This document shows positions 35,329 through 45,549 of a stretch of DNA of 64,000 bases, piece after piece. The first letter of the stretch is position 1. Every line of letters begins with the position of its first letter. Made by a program: the position numbers and the translations under genes. Source of the DNA: Trichaptum fuscoviolaceum (Eukaryota > Basidiomycota > Agaricomycetes > Hymenochaetales > Trichaptaceae); the NCBI GenBank assembly GCA_910574455.1, contig CAJSYZ010000004.1, positions 2,170,001 to 2,234,000 on the forward strand, read 5' to 3'. The notes under the pieces were generated by a model. The model worked only from the letters and a program-made list of their open reading frames with translations. It was not told where the DNA came from and did no database searches.

Positions 35329-38300
35329 TTAGCGAATGGCGTCGGGGTACCGACGATAGAACTTTCGGATAACGGCGGGGGCATGCTCCATGTCCGCGGC
35401 ATCGATCCATTGGTCTTCCTCGGGTCCATAGCCTTTCCAGCGAACCAAATACTGCAGAGTCCGACCTCGACCGCTTCGGCGCGAATTAAGGACTTCGGAT
35501 ACTTCGTATTCAATGTCGCCGTCGACGTTTACGGGCTCTGGCGGTGTCTGGACGCGACCAGGAATGGTGTCCGGTGTATACTTCGTGAGAAGCGACACAT
35601 GGAACACTGGGTGAATCCGCATAGTCGCAGGCAGCTGAAGCTCGTAATTCAAGAGTCCGATCTTCCGCAAAACCGTGTAGGGTCCGAGTCTCCGCGGATT
35701 CAGCTTGCGCGTGCCCGGTATTGCGATATTCCGTGCGTCGAGCCATACCTTGTCTCCTGGTCTGATGTCCGGCGTGTCTGCATGTCCCTGGTCGTAGTAC
35801 CGCTTCATCCGCTCCGCGGCAACTTCGAGAGCCGCGCGAGCGTCCTCCTGAGCCTTCTGAAGCAGGTCGAGTCAGTCGTCCGCTGCAGGTACCGTCGAAA
35901 GTCCGGCACTCAGTACAATGGTGAACTCGGGGTCGTATCCATACAGCAGTGCGAAGGGAGACACCTTGGTAGCGGAGTGCGCTCGCGTGTTGTGCGCAAA
36001 CTCCGCCATGGGCAGTAGCTCCGACCAATTTTCCTGTCGGACGTCGGTGAACGCGCGGAGATACTGTTCCAACTCCTGGTTCACCCGCTCGGTCTGACCG
36101 TCCGTTTGCGGGTGGAAGGATGTCGATGTTGCGCCCTCGATCCCAAGTCGATGGAGTACCGCCTTCATAAACCGGGACACGAACTGCGTACCCCGGTCCG
36201 AAATGACTTTGCGCGGCGTGCCATGGTGTTTCCAGACTTCGGACACAAACAAGTCGGCCGTCCGCGCGGAGTCAATATCCGAGGTCGTCGGTATGAAATG
36301 GGCCTGCTTGGTGATTCGGTCTACAACCACGAAGATCGCGTCGTATTCACCGGACTGTGGCAGCTGGGTGATGAAGTCGCAAGAAATGACCTGCCACGGC
36401 CCGTCTGGTACTTCGTTGGGCTGAAGCGGACCCACCGGACGTTGCGGGATGTTCTTCGTCCGTATACAAGTGTCACACCCCGACACGTACCGCTCGACGA
36501 ATGTGGACATACCAGGCCACCAGTAATTCCGACTCACCAGCTCGTAGGTCTTCCAACGACCCGGATGTCCGACCGGAAGCGAATCGTGGTGTAACTTGAC
36601 GATATCGCGGCGGATCTCCTCGTCCTTCGGCACATAGACCTTACCCCGGTACAGCAGCAGCCCATCCTCCGTGTTCCACTCCTCCAGATCGTTCGCCAGC
36701 GCGCGCGGAGCCCCTTCCTTCACTTTCTCAATTGCCTCGACCAATTCCTCGTCAAACCTCTCGGACTCCCGAATCCTCCGCAACAACTCTGTATCCCCCT
36801 CTGCCCGGACCATCCCTCGTCGCATCGCCAACGTATAGAAGCGGTTCGTGTCCAGCAGGACCTTGTTTGTATTGTCCGGTCCGTCAGGACGAAGATCTTC
36901 GCGCCTGGATAAGGCATCCGGCTTTCCACCGAGTCGTCCGGGACGGTGACGGATCAGAAAGTCAAAACGGCTAAGGAACAAGCTCCAGCGGGCCTGACGT
37001 CTCGTAAGGTTTCGGGCTTCCGCAAAGAAGAGCAGGTTGCGGTGGTCCGACACAATATCAATTTTGTGCGGACTTCCTTCGAGATAGTGCCGCCACTCGT
37101 CCAAGGCTCGGACGATGGCTAGAAGCTCCTTGTCATGGATCTCATAGTTCCTCTCCGCATCGCCCAGGGACTTCGAATAGTAGGCCACTGGGTGAATGTC
37201 ACCATCTGGTCCGATCTGCGAAAGTACCGCTCCGGTCGCGAAGTCCGATGCATCACATTCGAGGATGAAGGGTTTCTCGAGGTCGGGCATCGCAAGGACC
37301 GGTGCCTCAGCAAACTTCTTCTTCAGACCATCGAAGGACTCTTGCTGGCGGGTAGTCCAGCGCCACTGGACATCCTTCCGCAACAATTCGGTCATGGGAA
37401 CCGCCAGCTTCGAGAAGTCCTTGATAAAACGTCGGTAGAAGTTTGCGAACCCCAAGAAAGCCTGAATGTCCTTCACCTTCGCCGGAGTCGGCCAGTCGGC
37501 CACCGCTTCGACCTTCTTCGGATCCATCGAGATAATCCCAGAGCCAATGATCATACCCAAGTACTCAATGGAGTCCTTGTGGAACTCGCACTTTTCGGGC
37601 TTACAGAACAGGTCATACTTCTCCAGACGTCGGAGTACCTCCTTAACGTGTTCCTCGTGCTCCGACTCGTTCTCCGAAAAAATGCAGATGTCATCAAGGT
37701 AGATAATGACAATAACATCCAGCATATCCTTGAAGAGCTCGTTCATCATCCGCTGAAACGTAGCGGGTGCGTTCGTAAGTCCGAAAGTCATAACGGTCGG
37801 TTCGAAGTGTCCTTCCTGAGTCCGAAAAGCGGCCTTCCACTCGTCGCCTTCCTTGATGCGGATATTGTTGTATCCGGCCCGCAAGTCGAGCTTGGTGAAC
37901 ACGCGGGCCTTCTTCAAGGAATCGATGAGTTCGGTGGTCAGGGGAAGCGGGTACCGATTTTTGACGGTGATTTCATTGAGTTTTCGGTAGTCGACAACCA
38001 TCCGAAGCGATCCGTCCTTCTTTTTGATGAAGAAGACCGGAGCAGCGGCGGGGGACTTCGACGGTCGGATGTAACCCTTTCGAAGGTTCTCCTCAATGAA
38101 CTCCTTCAAGGCGGCCCGCTCCGTCGGTGCCATAGGATAGATCTTACTGTACGAAGGGGTCGATCCGGGCTCCAAGTCAATCGCATGGTCGAACGGCTTC
38201 CTCTCGGGCAACCGTTCGGCCTCTGACTTCGAAAACACCTTCGCAAACTCGCGGTACTGCGGGGGGACCATCTCCTCGAAGGACTTATCGCCCTCCTTCA

Positions 38301-39132
38301 CTGCCGACTTCTCCGCAATCGCCTGCGACCAGGTATACGAGGCCGCAACTTTATGCACAAAGTCCGGATCGTCCGCCACATAGAACTGCTCTGCATCATG
38401 GTAGATGTCCATGTACTTTTTGGAGTACCGAAATCCGGGGGGAATCTTCGCAAGGTCGTCAGACTCACTGTCCGACTCATCTGAATCATCACCGACTTCC
38501 GCAACGCAGACTCTTGCATGGGGCTGCGGTCGCGGTCGCATCTGTCGACTGTTCTTGCATCGCGCGGCCCGCAACTTGCGAACGGCGCGGGGTAGCGGTT
38601 GTCCGGCTTCTACGACTCTTGCCGCTTCGACAGGGCGGCATTCGTTCGGACATCGCGTAAAGCTGATGGTCTCGTCGTTCCAATCAATCTCCGGGTTATG
38701 GTGGTGTAGCCAATCTATCCCAATGATCAACGGATAGTCTCCGATGTTTGCCACTGTGGCATCGACTTCTTCTTTGTGTCCACCGATCTCCAGAGTAAGT
38801 CGGACTTGGTCTGTAATCGGACCACTCTGGTTCAGCGAATCGTCGGCGTTGTACACCTTGATTGGTCGGTCGAGAGGACGAGTACGTAGTCCGAACTTCC
38901 GCACCAACTTCTGGTTGATGATCACCGAAAATGCACCGCAGTCTAGCAGCGCTCTCATGCTCAAAATCTTTCGGCCGTCACTTATTTTCACTGGGACATG
39001 GATGAATCGACGCAAACTCTTGTGTATTAGCAAAGTACGATTGTACACAGAGGGATCGGATACATCATCATCTAACAGCGAAAATCGGTTCGGGGTCTTT
39101 GGCGGAACGACCGCGCGCCTAGACCCACTCAA
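35329..39132 (-). pseudogene. pol: Pol of retroelement 2 with one in-frame TGA
   Basis: One frame runs from the gag end to 35329, broken only by TGA at 35872-35874. In the homologous pol of retroelement 1 the codon after AADD is an arginine, so CGA to TGA (a C-to-T change at a CpG) explains it. Domains in order: protease LDCGAFSVII (the usual D-S/T-G reads D-C-G, codon 38938-38940); RT with IIYLDDICIF; RNase H with ECDASDFATGAVL; integrase HHCC and DDE (CDFITQLP, SDRGTQF, TDGQTERVNQE). After the stop come the end of integrase and a chromodomain (LQYLVRWKGYGPEEDQW). The stop would remove the last 160 residues or so including the chromodomain. Confidence 0.93.
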
Positions 39133-40394
39133 AAACCCTGACTCTTGAGAGCAGCTGCGACCGCTTTGGCGATCTCGTCAACGGTCGGAGTGCGAGCGGC
39201 GTTCACGGTCGGAGTCTCGTCGCGGACTTCCTCGAGGGTTGCAGTTGGTGTCTTGGGAGCGGCGGCGGGCGGAGCGGTGGATGACGAGGCGGCGGTCTGT
39301 GAAGCCACCTTTGATCGGACATTTGATCTCTTGCTCCGCTGTGGACAGTCTCGAGCCAGATGTCCATGCTCACCGCACTGGAAGCAAAGTCCGCGGCGCA
39401 TCATCTCTTCAGTGCTCAAGCGATCGATGTCCATCGCGTCGGGGTCCCGAGTCGGTCCGCGCGAAGCGGAGTGGTGTGTCTGCGAGCGGGAGCCCCAGTT
39501 CGGACTCCAGTTGTTCTGCTTGAAGCCAGTCCGACGCGCACGCAAGTCCTCATCGTATTCGCAAAGCAGTCGGACCCACTGGTCGAAGCTCTTTGTCTCC
39601 CGGATCTCCTTGCTCGCCAGATCGTAGCGGAACTGGCTGCTGAGTCCGGTCTCGAACACCAGCATCTTCCCCTCCATCCCCCAGTCCACCTCCGACTCCA
39701 CCAGCAACGCACGAAACTTCGCCGCATACTCCGACACCGTGTCCTTGCCCTGGCGCAGTTTCATAAGCTCCTGTCCGGCGTGGCGCTTGATGTTCGGACG
39801 TCCGAACGCGGACTGGAGGGACGCCAGGAAGAGTTCCAAATCGGTCATGAGAGCGGGGACTTCGGTGCCCTCGAGGGCGGCGGTTGTGTGCGGACAAGCC
39901 CATTGTTCAGCGGGCCCGCGGAGTAGCGAAGCAGCCCATAGACAGGCCATCGTCGGACTGCCTACAAACTCCTGGGGGCGCATCCGGACATAAAGTCGGA
40001 CCTTCTGCGACCACTCCTCAAAGCTGATACTCTCCGTCTCCTTATCTTTCGGAGTACGCCCATAGAACGCGGGCGGGGCACCGACCTTCGGACCCTTGGG
40101 AGTGCGGGTCGCGCCTTCCTGCGCATTTCGGACAAACAGGTTCATGAAGTCGTGGAGGCGCTGGTTTTCGGCGGTCACCTCCTGCAGGTGTGACTGGAGA
40201 GGTCGGGTGGCATCATTGATAGCCTGGAGGACGTCTGGGGGGAGGTCTCCGCCCTGCTGGGGCGGTGGTGCAGTCTGGGCGGGAGCAGCACCCGGAGTTG
40301 GAGTCGGAGCAGCGCCTGGCGCGGGCGCTGCTTGCGCGGGGTTGATCGGGTCGGTCATATCTTCGTCGGAGTCTTCTTGTCCGAATCTTCCCAT
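39129..40394 (-). CDS. gag: Gag of retroelement 2, 421 aa
   Basis: ATG at 40392-40394. An acidic MGRFGQEDSDEDMTD start leads to a Pro/Ala-rich stretch; the gag core follows (SISFEEWSQKVRLYVRM, SEYAAKFRALLVE); a CCHC knuckle CFQCGEHGHLARDC lies near residue 340; and the tail ends KSQGF. Stop TGA at 39129-39131. It shares layout and some core words with Gag of retroelement 1. Confidence 0.94.
   Translation of the reverse strand: MGRFGQEDSDEDMTDPINPAQAAPAPGAAPTPTPGAAPAQTAPPPQQGGDLPPDVLQAINDATRPLQSHLQEVTAENQRLHDFMNLFVRNAQEGATRTPKGPKVGAPPAFYGRTPKDKETESISFEEWSQKVRLYVRMRPQEFVGSPTMACLWAASLLRGPAEQWACPHTTAALEGTEVPALMTDLELFLASLQSAFGRPNIKRHAGQELMKLRQGKDTVSEYAAKFRALLVESEVDWGMEGKMLVFETGLSSQFRYDLASKEIRETKSFDQWVRLLCEYDEDLRARRTGFKQNNWSPNWGSRSQTHHSASRGPTRDPDAMDIDRLSTEEMMRRGLCFQCGEHGHLARDCPQRSKRSNVRSKVASQTAASSSTAPPAAAPKTPTATLEEVRDETPTVNAARTPTVDEIAKAVAAALKSQGF
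39132..39138 (-). promoter_or_regulatory. -1 frameshift heptamer GGGTTTT
   Basis: On the minus strand gag ends CAG GGT TTT TGA. The heptamer G GGT TTT fits X XXY YYZ exactly and touches the gag stop. A -1 slip gives GGG TTT TTG and enters the pol frame, which has no ATG of its own there. Confidence 0.75.
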
Positions 40395-40739
40395 TCAGAG
40401 GGATCAAAAATCGGTCGGTGCAATCGCAGGGCGTCGAAAGAACAAACTTTCACCAGTACCAACTAATAATCTTATGGATATGCGATAATTATCGCAACCC
40501 GTTTCTGAAGTTACCGCGATAACTTCGGCAGGCCTTCGGCAGGTCGTTCTGCCTTTCAGCTCTGCCTGGGCCGCGCGTGCCGACGCAGCCTTGTCAGGGC
40601 TTTGCCCGGCAGCGCAGCAGGGCCCCATAATCATTTGAAATAAATATTATATTAATTTACAGTGCCTGGACTACAGTCCAGGCCAATCTAACATTTCAAA
40701 TACATACTTTAAATACAAAAAAGCACGCGCTAGGGCGGG

Positions 40740-41900
40740 CGCGCGTGGCGGCTTTGCGCGCCGCACGCGGCGGGGAATAGCGCGCCATTCCCGCCACCCC
40801 CGGTGGGGTGGTGCGCAGCCGGTACGTGGCGCAACTGGCGCCATCCACTGGCCAGGCCCACAGAGTTAAAAAAAAAGCAGAGGCATACATGCGCACCGCA
40901 GGTGAGGAGAAGCGCGGCGCGCGGGTCCTTGCTTCTCGCTCCCAGACGCGCTGCCGCTGTCTGTCTCTGCGGGCGACGTGTGTAATGTCCTCGGAAGGAC
41001 CCGGGGTGTTGACTTTCCGTCGCTCTCAGATCACACAGGCACACAAGACAGTTCCGGGTGGGTTTCTCTACCCATCCGACCTCCTTGTCCTTGGCAAAGA
41101 TGCTCAGCTTGACTTCGAAGCGGAGAGGTTGAGGAAGGTGGGCTGCTTGCGGAGGATGTGCTTGAGGATCGGGAGATTTTCTTGAAAACGGGGAAGAGTG
41201 TGAGAGCTCGCAAGCGTTTATCACGCACGGCTCTGTGCATTAGGGCACAACGGCGGTGATAAATGTGCCACTGTTAGTCAAATCTGAAGATGAATATATA
41301 TATCAATGGCAGAGAAGACATACCTAGGATGCTGCTATCAGCGAGGGTCACCGCTCGCACCGGAGTAGAGCTTCTGCATGACGGAGTTTGCGAATACTAT
41401 CCAGCTCCTTCTGCTTCTCCTCGTACTCCTGATTCAATGATTCCTCCGAGGCATCGAGACATGAGATCGTCGCATTGACGGAAGTCTAACTTGAACTTGC
41501 CATTGGGCTCAAACTTGTCCTTGAGCTTCTCGTCGTCCAGAGAGATAAGGAGGTTACAGGAGTAGAACTCGTCGCCCGAGGCCTCGAAAGCTGCGCTTGC
41601 GAGCATACAGCTCACGCCCGAGAGGCGAGAGGCTGCGGAAACAGGAGCAAGACGGCGTTTGCGCGAAGCAAACACCTTCTTGCCCGTCATCCATAGCTCG
41701 AAGAGCTTGAAGAAGAGGGAAGAGAGAAGAAAGAGAGAAAGACGACGTTCGTGATGCGTGCAGATAGCACGCCACAACCCTGAGAATCGCGTGAAACTAC
41801 TATATATGGTATGTCTCACACTTTTTTTCTGCTTCAAACATATCAATAACATACGTTCTGAATTTGATGTAGCCATACTGATCTCAGGCACAGTACTTAT
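40740..41900 (-). pseudogene. Protein-like fragments inside the TIR element
   Basis: Minus-strand pieces such as DDEKLKDKFEPNGKFKLDF followed, in another frame, by SEESLNQEYEEKQKELDSI and KLRHAEALLRCER, and LKHILRKQPTFLNLSAS further on, look like pieces of a real gene joined out of frame. They suggest captured gene fragments, or exons whose introns I cannot place. No family recognised. Confidence 0.35.
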
Positions 41901-42624
41901 TTAGATGTATTATATGTCAATGTATGTATACAAAAAAAGCGAAGGTTAACGAACGTGCTAAAAAGGGTGCCAATCAAAGACTACAACAGAAATGCATGAT
42001 TCATGCATATTTGTTCAGATTCTTTGATTTATTTTATATCGTACGTTCCTCGGATCTCTTTCAACGCTTGTGTGATCCGAGTAAGACTACTAAAGAAGCT
42101 CTCGTAAAATTATGGGCTCTATCGGAGCATTATAGAACGCTATGAAAATGAAACAATCCCTAAAAGTTGCCTTTTTGTGTACTTTTGGGTCAAATTTCAA
42201 CATTCGCAGCTAGATACACTATATTACTGACAACTAAAAAAAACGTCTTTATTGCATAGCAATAGTAGATATCAAAATGAAACATATTTAGGCGTTAGAT
42301 TAGAAGTTCTGAAGAAAACAGTTGTGAAGTACACAAATCAGTCCGAGAGTCGAACACATTTGTACAACTTTCACTCGAAGTGATGCATTCGAAGCACCAC
42401 TTTCGAGTTCAACCACTTCCACTCTACCTATCGCCAAGATTCTTTTTTATACTTCTTTCAATTGCTTAGGACTGCTATTGGACAAAAAATAAAAGTATCA
42501 GATACACTCAAAAAAATACAAATGAATAAATACTGTTAGAACAGCACTTTGTATCATTGTTTTGCTTGTTACACAACAACAAAGTACATAAATACTATTA
42601 AAATAAATATGATAATCTACTTTA
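41901..42624. other. AT-rich non-coding part of the TIR element
   Basis: No open frame of substance, and no repeat apart from runs of A and T. Confidence 0.45.
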
Positions 42625-43383
42625 CACAGGGTTACCAAAAGTGATGGTCACCCCCGTAAATCCAATGTTTTGCATTTTTCTCTACTTGGAATTGCTGTTA
42701 ATACTCAAAAATGTTTCCATACTATACACCATACTGTAGCATCGTGTATGAGAAATATGAGGTTGATAGCTTCTGTCAAAGAAGAAAAAAGATGATAACA
42801 AAGTTCTTGTAAAATGATTAAATTAGACAAATTCTAGACCATTATCCTCAATTTACAACAGATTTTTGTTTTTCATTCCTTCCAGAAATTTGCACGCTTT
42901 ACCATTGAGATTAAAGATACCTTGTCTGATTTTACGATAATTTTTGTGTTGCTAGTTAGTAGTTTATGCCGCATATATGCAAAAAAATGTCATTTTGACC
43001 AGATTTCAGTATTAATTTTTGTAAAAATCAGACATTGGCCTCCTACCTCACAACAAGTGACCTTAAAAATCCTGTAAAATCATGCATGCATGCCACTACC
43101 TATTCATTCACGTTAGAAAAGTTTCACATCTGTTGGGGCATTGGTTGTATCTCCAGCCTCTCTAAAATGTTGGAAATAGTGTGAATTTAGGCTAAATCTT
43201 CAGATTGAAGATATCTCATTGAACAAGATTGGCATCACAGAATATCTTGAAACTTCACATAGACATAGTGATCAGCATTCGTATGCTTGCCAGATTTTTG
43301 CAAGTGCAAATAATGTGTTGACAATAAGATAATGTACAAAAACATGTTTTTGAGGGGTGACCGTCACTTTTGGTAACCCTGTG
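42625..43383. mobile_element. 759-bp MITE, copy 2
   Basis: Same length and apparently the same sequence as 28167-28925, with TA at 42623-42624 and 43384-43385. Nested inside the TIR element, which is nested in retroelement 2, which is nested in the DUF6532-like gene. Confidence 0.93.
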
Positions 43384-43819
43384 TATAGTTATTTGTTCTG
43401 CACGGTATAGTGTGCCTGAGATATTCTCGAGTTTGTGTTTTAATATTGAGAGAAAAGGATGTCCGGCGATGCCCCGGACAAATCCTCCGGGAATCGCCGG
43501 ACACACTTGGACGTGTCGAAGGACACCTTCGACATCGTCTGTAAATCTAAATCTTCACTCTTTGCGCGCAATTCTTTTGGGTTTCAAATGTATTCACATT
43601 AGGTATTGTATTAAATAATAATATACATAATTTAGAAACAAAAAAAAGAGAGAACATCCATGGTAGGATTAGCCTTCGCGAAGCGCCGATCACGAAGATC
43701 GTGCGCAGCCGCGAAGGCTCTTCCGGAATGCCGCAGTACTATCATCGCATTACCAGTGCATTGAAACACCCTCTGATAGATATCTGTTCGTTTTTCCAGC
43801 CTATAAGATGCAAACAATG

Positions 43820-44480
43820 AGTCAAGGTGCATTTGGTAGAACGGATTCATGGGAGATGCACATACTTTCTTCTCCTTTTCCTACGAAGCCACAGCAGCGT
43901 TGATCGACGACTTCTTGTGCGGGGTTGTCCCAGCCTCGAGTCGTTCGACGGGGGCGGTGCTTGGCCTGCAGCAAGCAAATCGGCTGCCCGCTGTACTCTA
44001 TCAGCACGCTCAATATTGGCAGCCAGATTGCCGGACATCGTCCAGCGCCCGCTGTTTGGAATCCGAGCCGCTCAACTCGTGCTGGAGATCGCGATCGTCC
44101 TGGGACGACTGTTAAACAGGCTTGTTCAATGAATTGCGCGGCGACGGAGGCGATTGTCGCTGTCGGTACTTCGATTGTCGCAATTGTTGTGTTTGCAGCG
44201 ACTTCCGAGAGGAAGTTGATTGTTGCCGCACCTGTTGTCCTTGGATTTGGGAGAGCGAAGGAACGACGGGCATGGGATGCGTCCTGTGATTTATTTGAGG
44301 GCCTTGCAATGAAGATGAGGGTGGAGGATTGCGCCACGCAGTCGCTCATGCTGTAGCTACGTGAGATAGTTAGTTTTAAGGCAAGAAGTGCAGGATCCAG
44401 TCTGACGTACCTGCTACATTTACGGCCTTCCTGCTCCTTCGCACCATCGAATTTGCATTGGCATCCATCCAGCACACAAG
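43820..44480 (-). pseudogene. Second protein-like fragment inside the TIR element
   Basis: Minus-strand frames give Gln/Ser-rich sequence (SLSQIQGQQVRQQSTSSRKS) followed in other frames by RDLQHELSGSDSKQRALDD and IERADRVQRAADLLAAGQ. The frame changes point to decay or unseen introns. It could be a captured piece of a host regulatory gene; no domain is recognised. Confidence 0.3.
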
Positions 44481-44960
44481 TTGTAGAACGACATATGAGA
44501 AAAGCCAGAGTTAAGAAGAGGCAAACGACGTAGTTGTCGTGAAAGTGGGAGAAAAGGACAAGGACGACGTGCGCTCACGACACCGTAGTAAGCGCCGGCG
44601 CTTACCTTCGCGCAGGTGTCGCAACATTAATTATAAATTAACGGTGACATCATATTTCAAATAAAAAAGATTAACCTATAGTACCAGCTGGAAGCTATTT
44701 TATATCAAATTATGAGGGGCAAAGCCCCGGTAGCGAAATTATTGCGTTGCAAACGCGCTAGTCATCAAAACCAGGCTGTATTACCGAATTCAGCCTGGTC
44801 CCTGACGCGGGATGCATGCCGTGAGGTGCCGTGAGGCGGCACCCCGGCATTAAGCTGCCGCACAGGCCAAAAAAGCTATGGTCCCGTTATCGCGATAACT
44901 TTAGAAACGGGTTGCGATAATTATCGCGGATCTATAAGATTATTAGTTGGTACGGCTCAA

Positions 44961-44971
44961 ACTTTTGGCCT
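44961..44971 (-). other. Primer-binding site of retroelement 2, self-priming type
   Basis: Minus strand AGGCCAAAAGT, two bases after the 5' LTR. It is the exact reverse complement of ACTTTTGGCCT in the LTR at 45145-45155 (minus strand). Same site as in retroelement 1. Confidence 0.75.
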
Positions 44972-44973
44972 AA

Positions 44974-45549
44974 TGTTACGACCTAGAGTGGTTCCTTCGC
45001 TTTCGAGACCCTGAATCGGACACGGACGACGATCGGACGCAATGAGCGGTGGTTCTCACTCTGAGAAGCACTTTACAAGTCAATTAAGCTATTCTACACA
45101 TCAGAGCTAAAGATAAACACATCACCTGAGAAGCACTTTACAAGAGGCCAAAAGTGGAGTGCTTCGCAGGGGGATCCGCGGTTTTGATGAACAAAGGTAA
45201 AAACTATACAGTACCAAGCCACTGGACCCTGATCCGACTAGGTCCGACCTATACCGCTGACGTAAGTCGGAGTTCGGGGTCCCGCTCTAGTCAGGGTCCC
45301 GCATCGGTAGAGCGGAGGTTCGAGTCGGAGTGGCGGAAGAAAGAAAGAAAGGAGAATTGTTTGCAGGGCGCTTGTCCTAGCGGCCTGCAAACATACAGGC
45401 AAGTAATCTACGCAAAAAGGAAGAGAATCGGAGTCAAAGAAAGTCCGGTTTCGGACCGGACATGTCGGGGATCCGACTCGGAGTGTGATCGTAAAAGAAA
45501 ATAAAAGAAAAATAAAAGAAATAAAATAACCTGAGGCGGATTCCTGACA
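44974..45549 (-). repeat. 5' LTR of retroelement 2
   Basis: 576 bp, differing from the 3' copy at two positions. The plus-strand side is followed by the target-site copy CTCTG. Confidence 0.96.

Larger units (their letters stand above)
40459..44950. mobile_element. 4.49-kb TIR element inserted in the leader of retroelement 2
   Basis: Ends are inverted repeats of at least 65 bp beginning CCAACTAATAATCTTAT, then GCGATAATTATCGC and a CGCGATAAC block, with about five mismatches. More diverged similarity (GGGCTTTGCCC, CATAATTTGA-like words) continues to about 250 bp. TA flanks both sides (40457-40458, 44951-44952). No transposase is visible. The inside holds fragments of protein-like sequence and a nested MITE. 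Removing the insert restores a leader of the size seen in retroelement 1. Confidence 0.8.
34711..45549 (-). mobile_element. Retroelement 2: Ty3/gypsy chromovirus with nested insertions, 10.8 kb
   Basis: Minus-strand element with 576-bp LTRs that differ at only two positions (35030/45293 and 35228/45491). The target duplication CTCTG lies at 34706-34710 and 45550-45554. Gag is intact; pol has one in-frame TGA; a 4.49-kb TIR element sits in the leader. Without that insert the element would be about 6.3 kb with a leader of about 86 nt, like retroelement 1. The last half of the LTR (R/U5 side) is close to that of retroelement 1, while U3 differs. Confidence 0.96.

Noticed and set aside
37135..38226. 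363-codon plus-strand open frame opposite pol of retroelement 2
   Set aside because: Antisense of reverse transcriptase; the minus strand has the conserved motifs.
40442..44970. AAGTTTG on both sides as the target duplication of the TIR element
   Set aside because: It does not touch the inverted ends; TA does, so TA is preferred.
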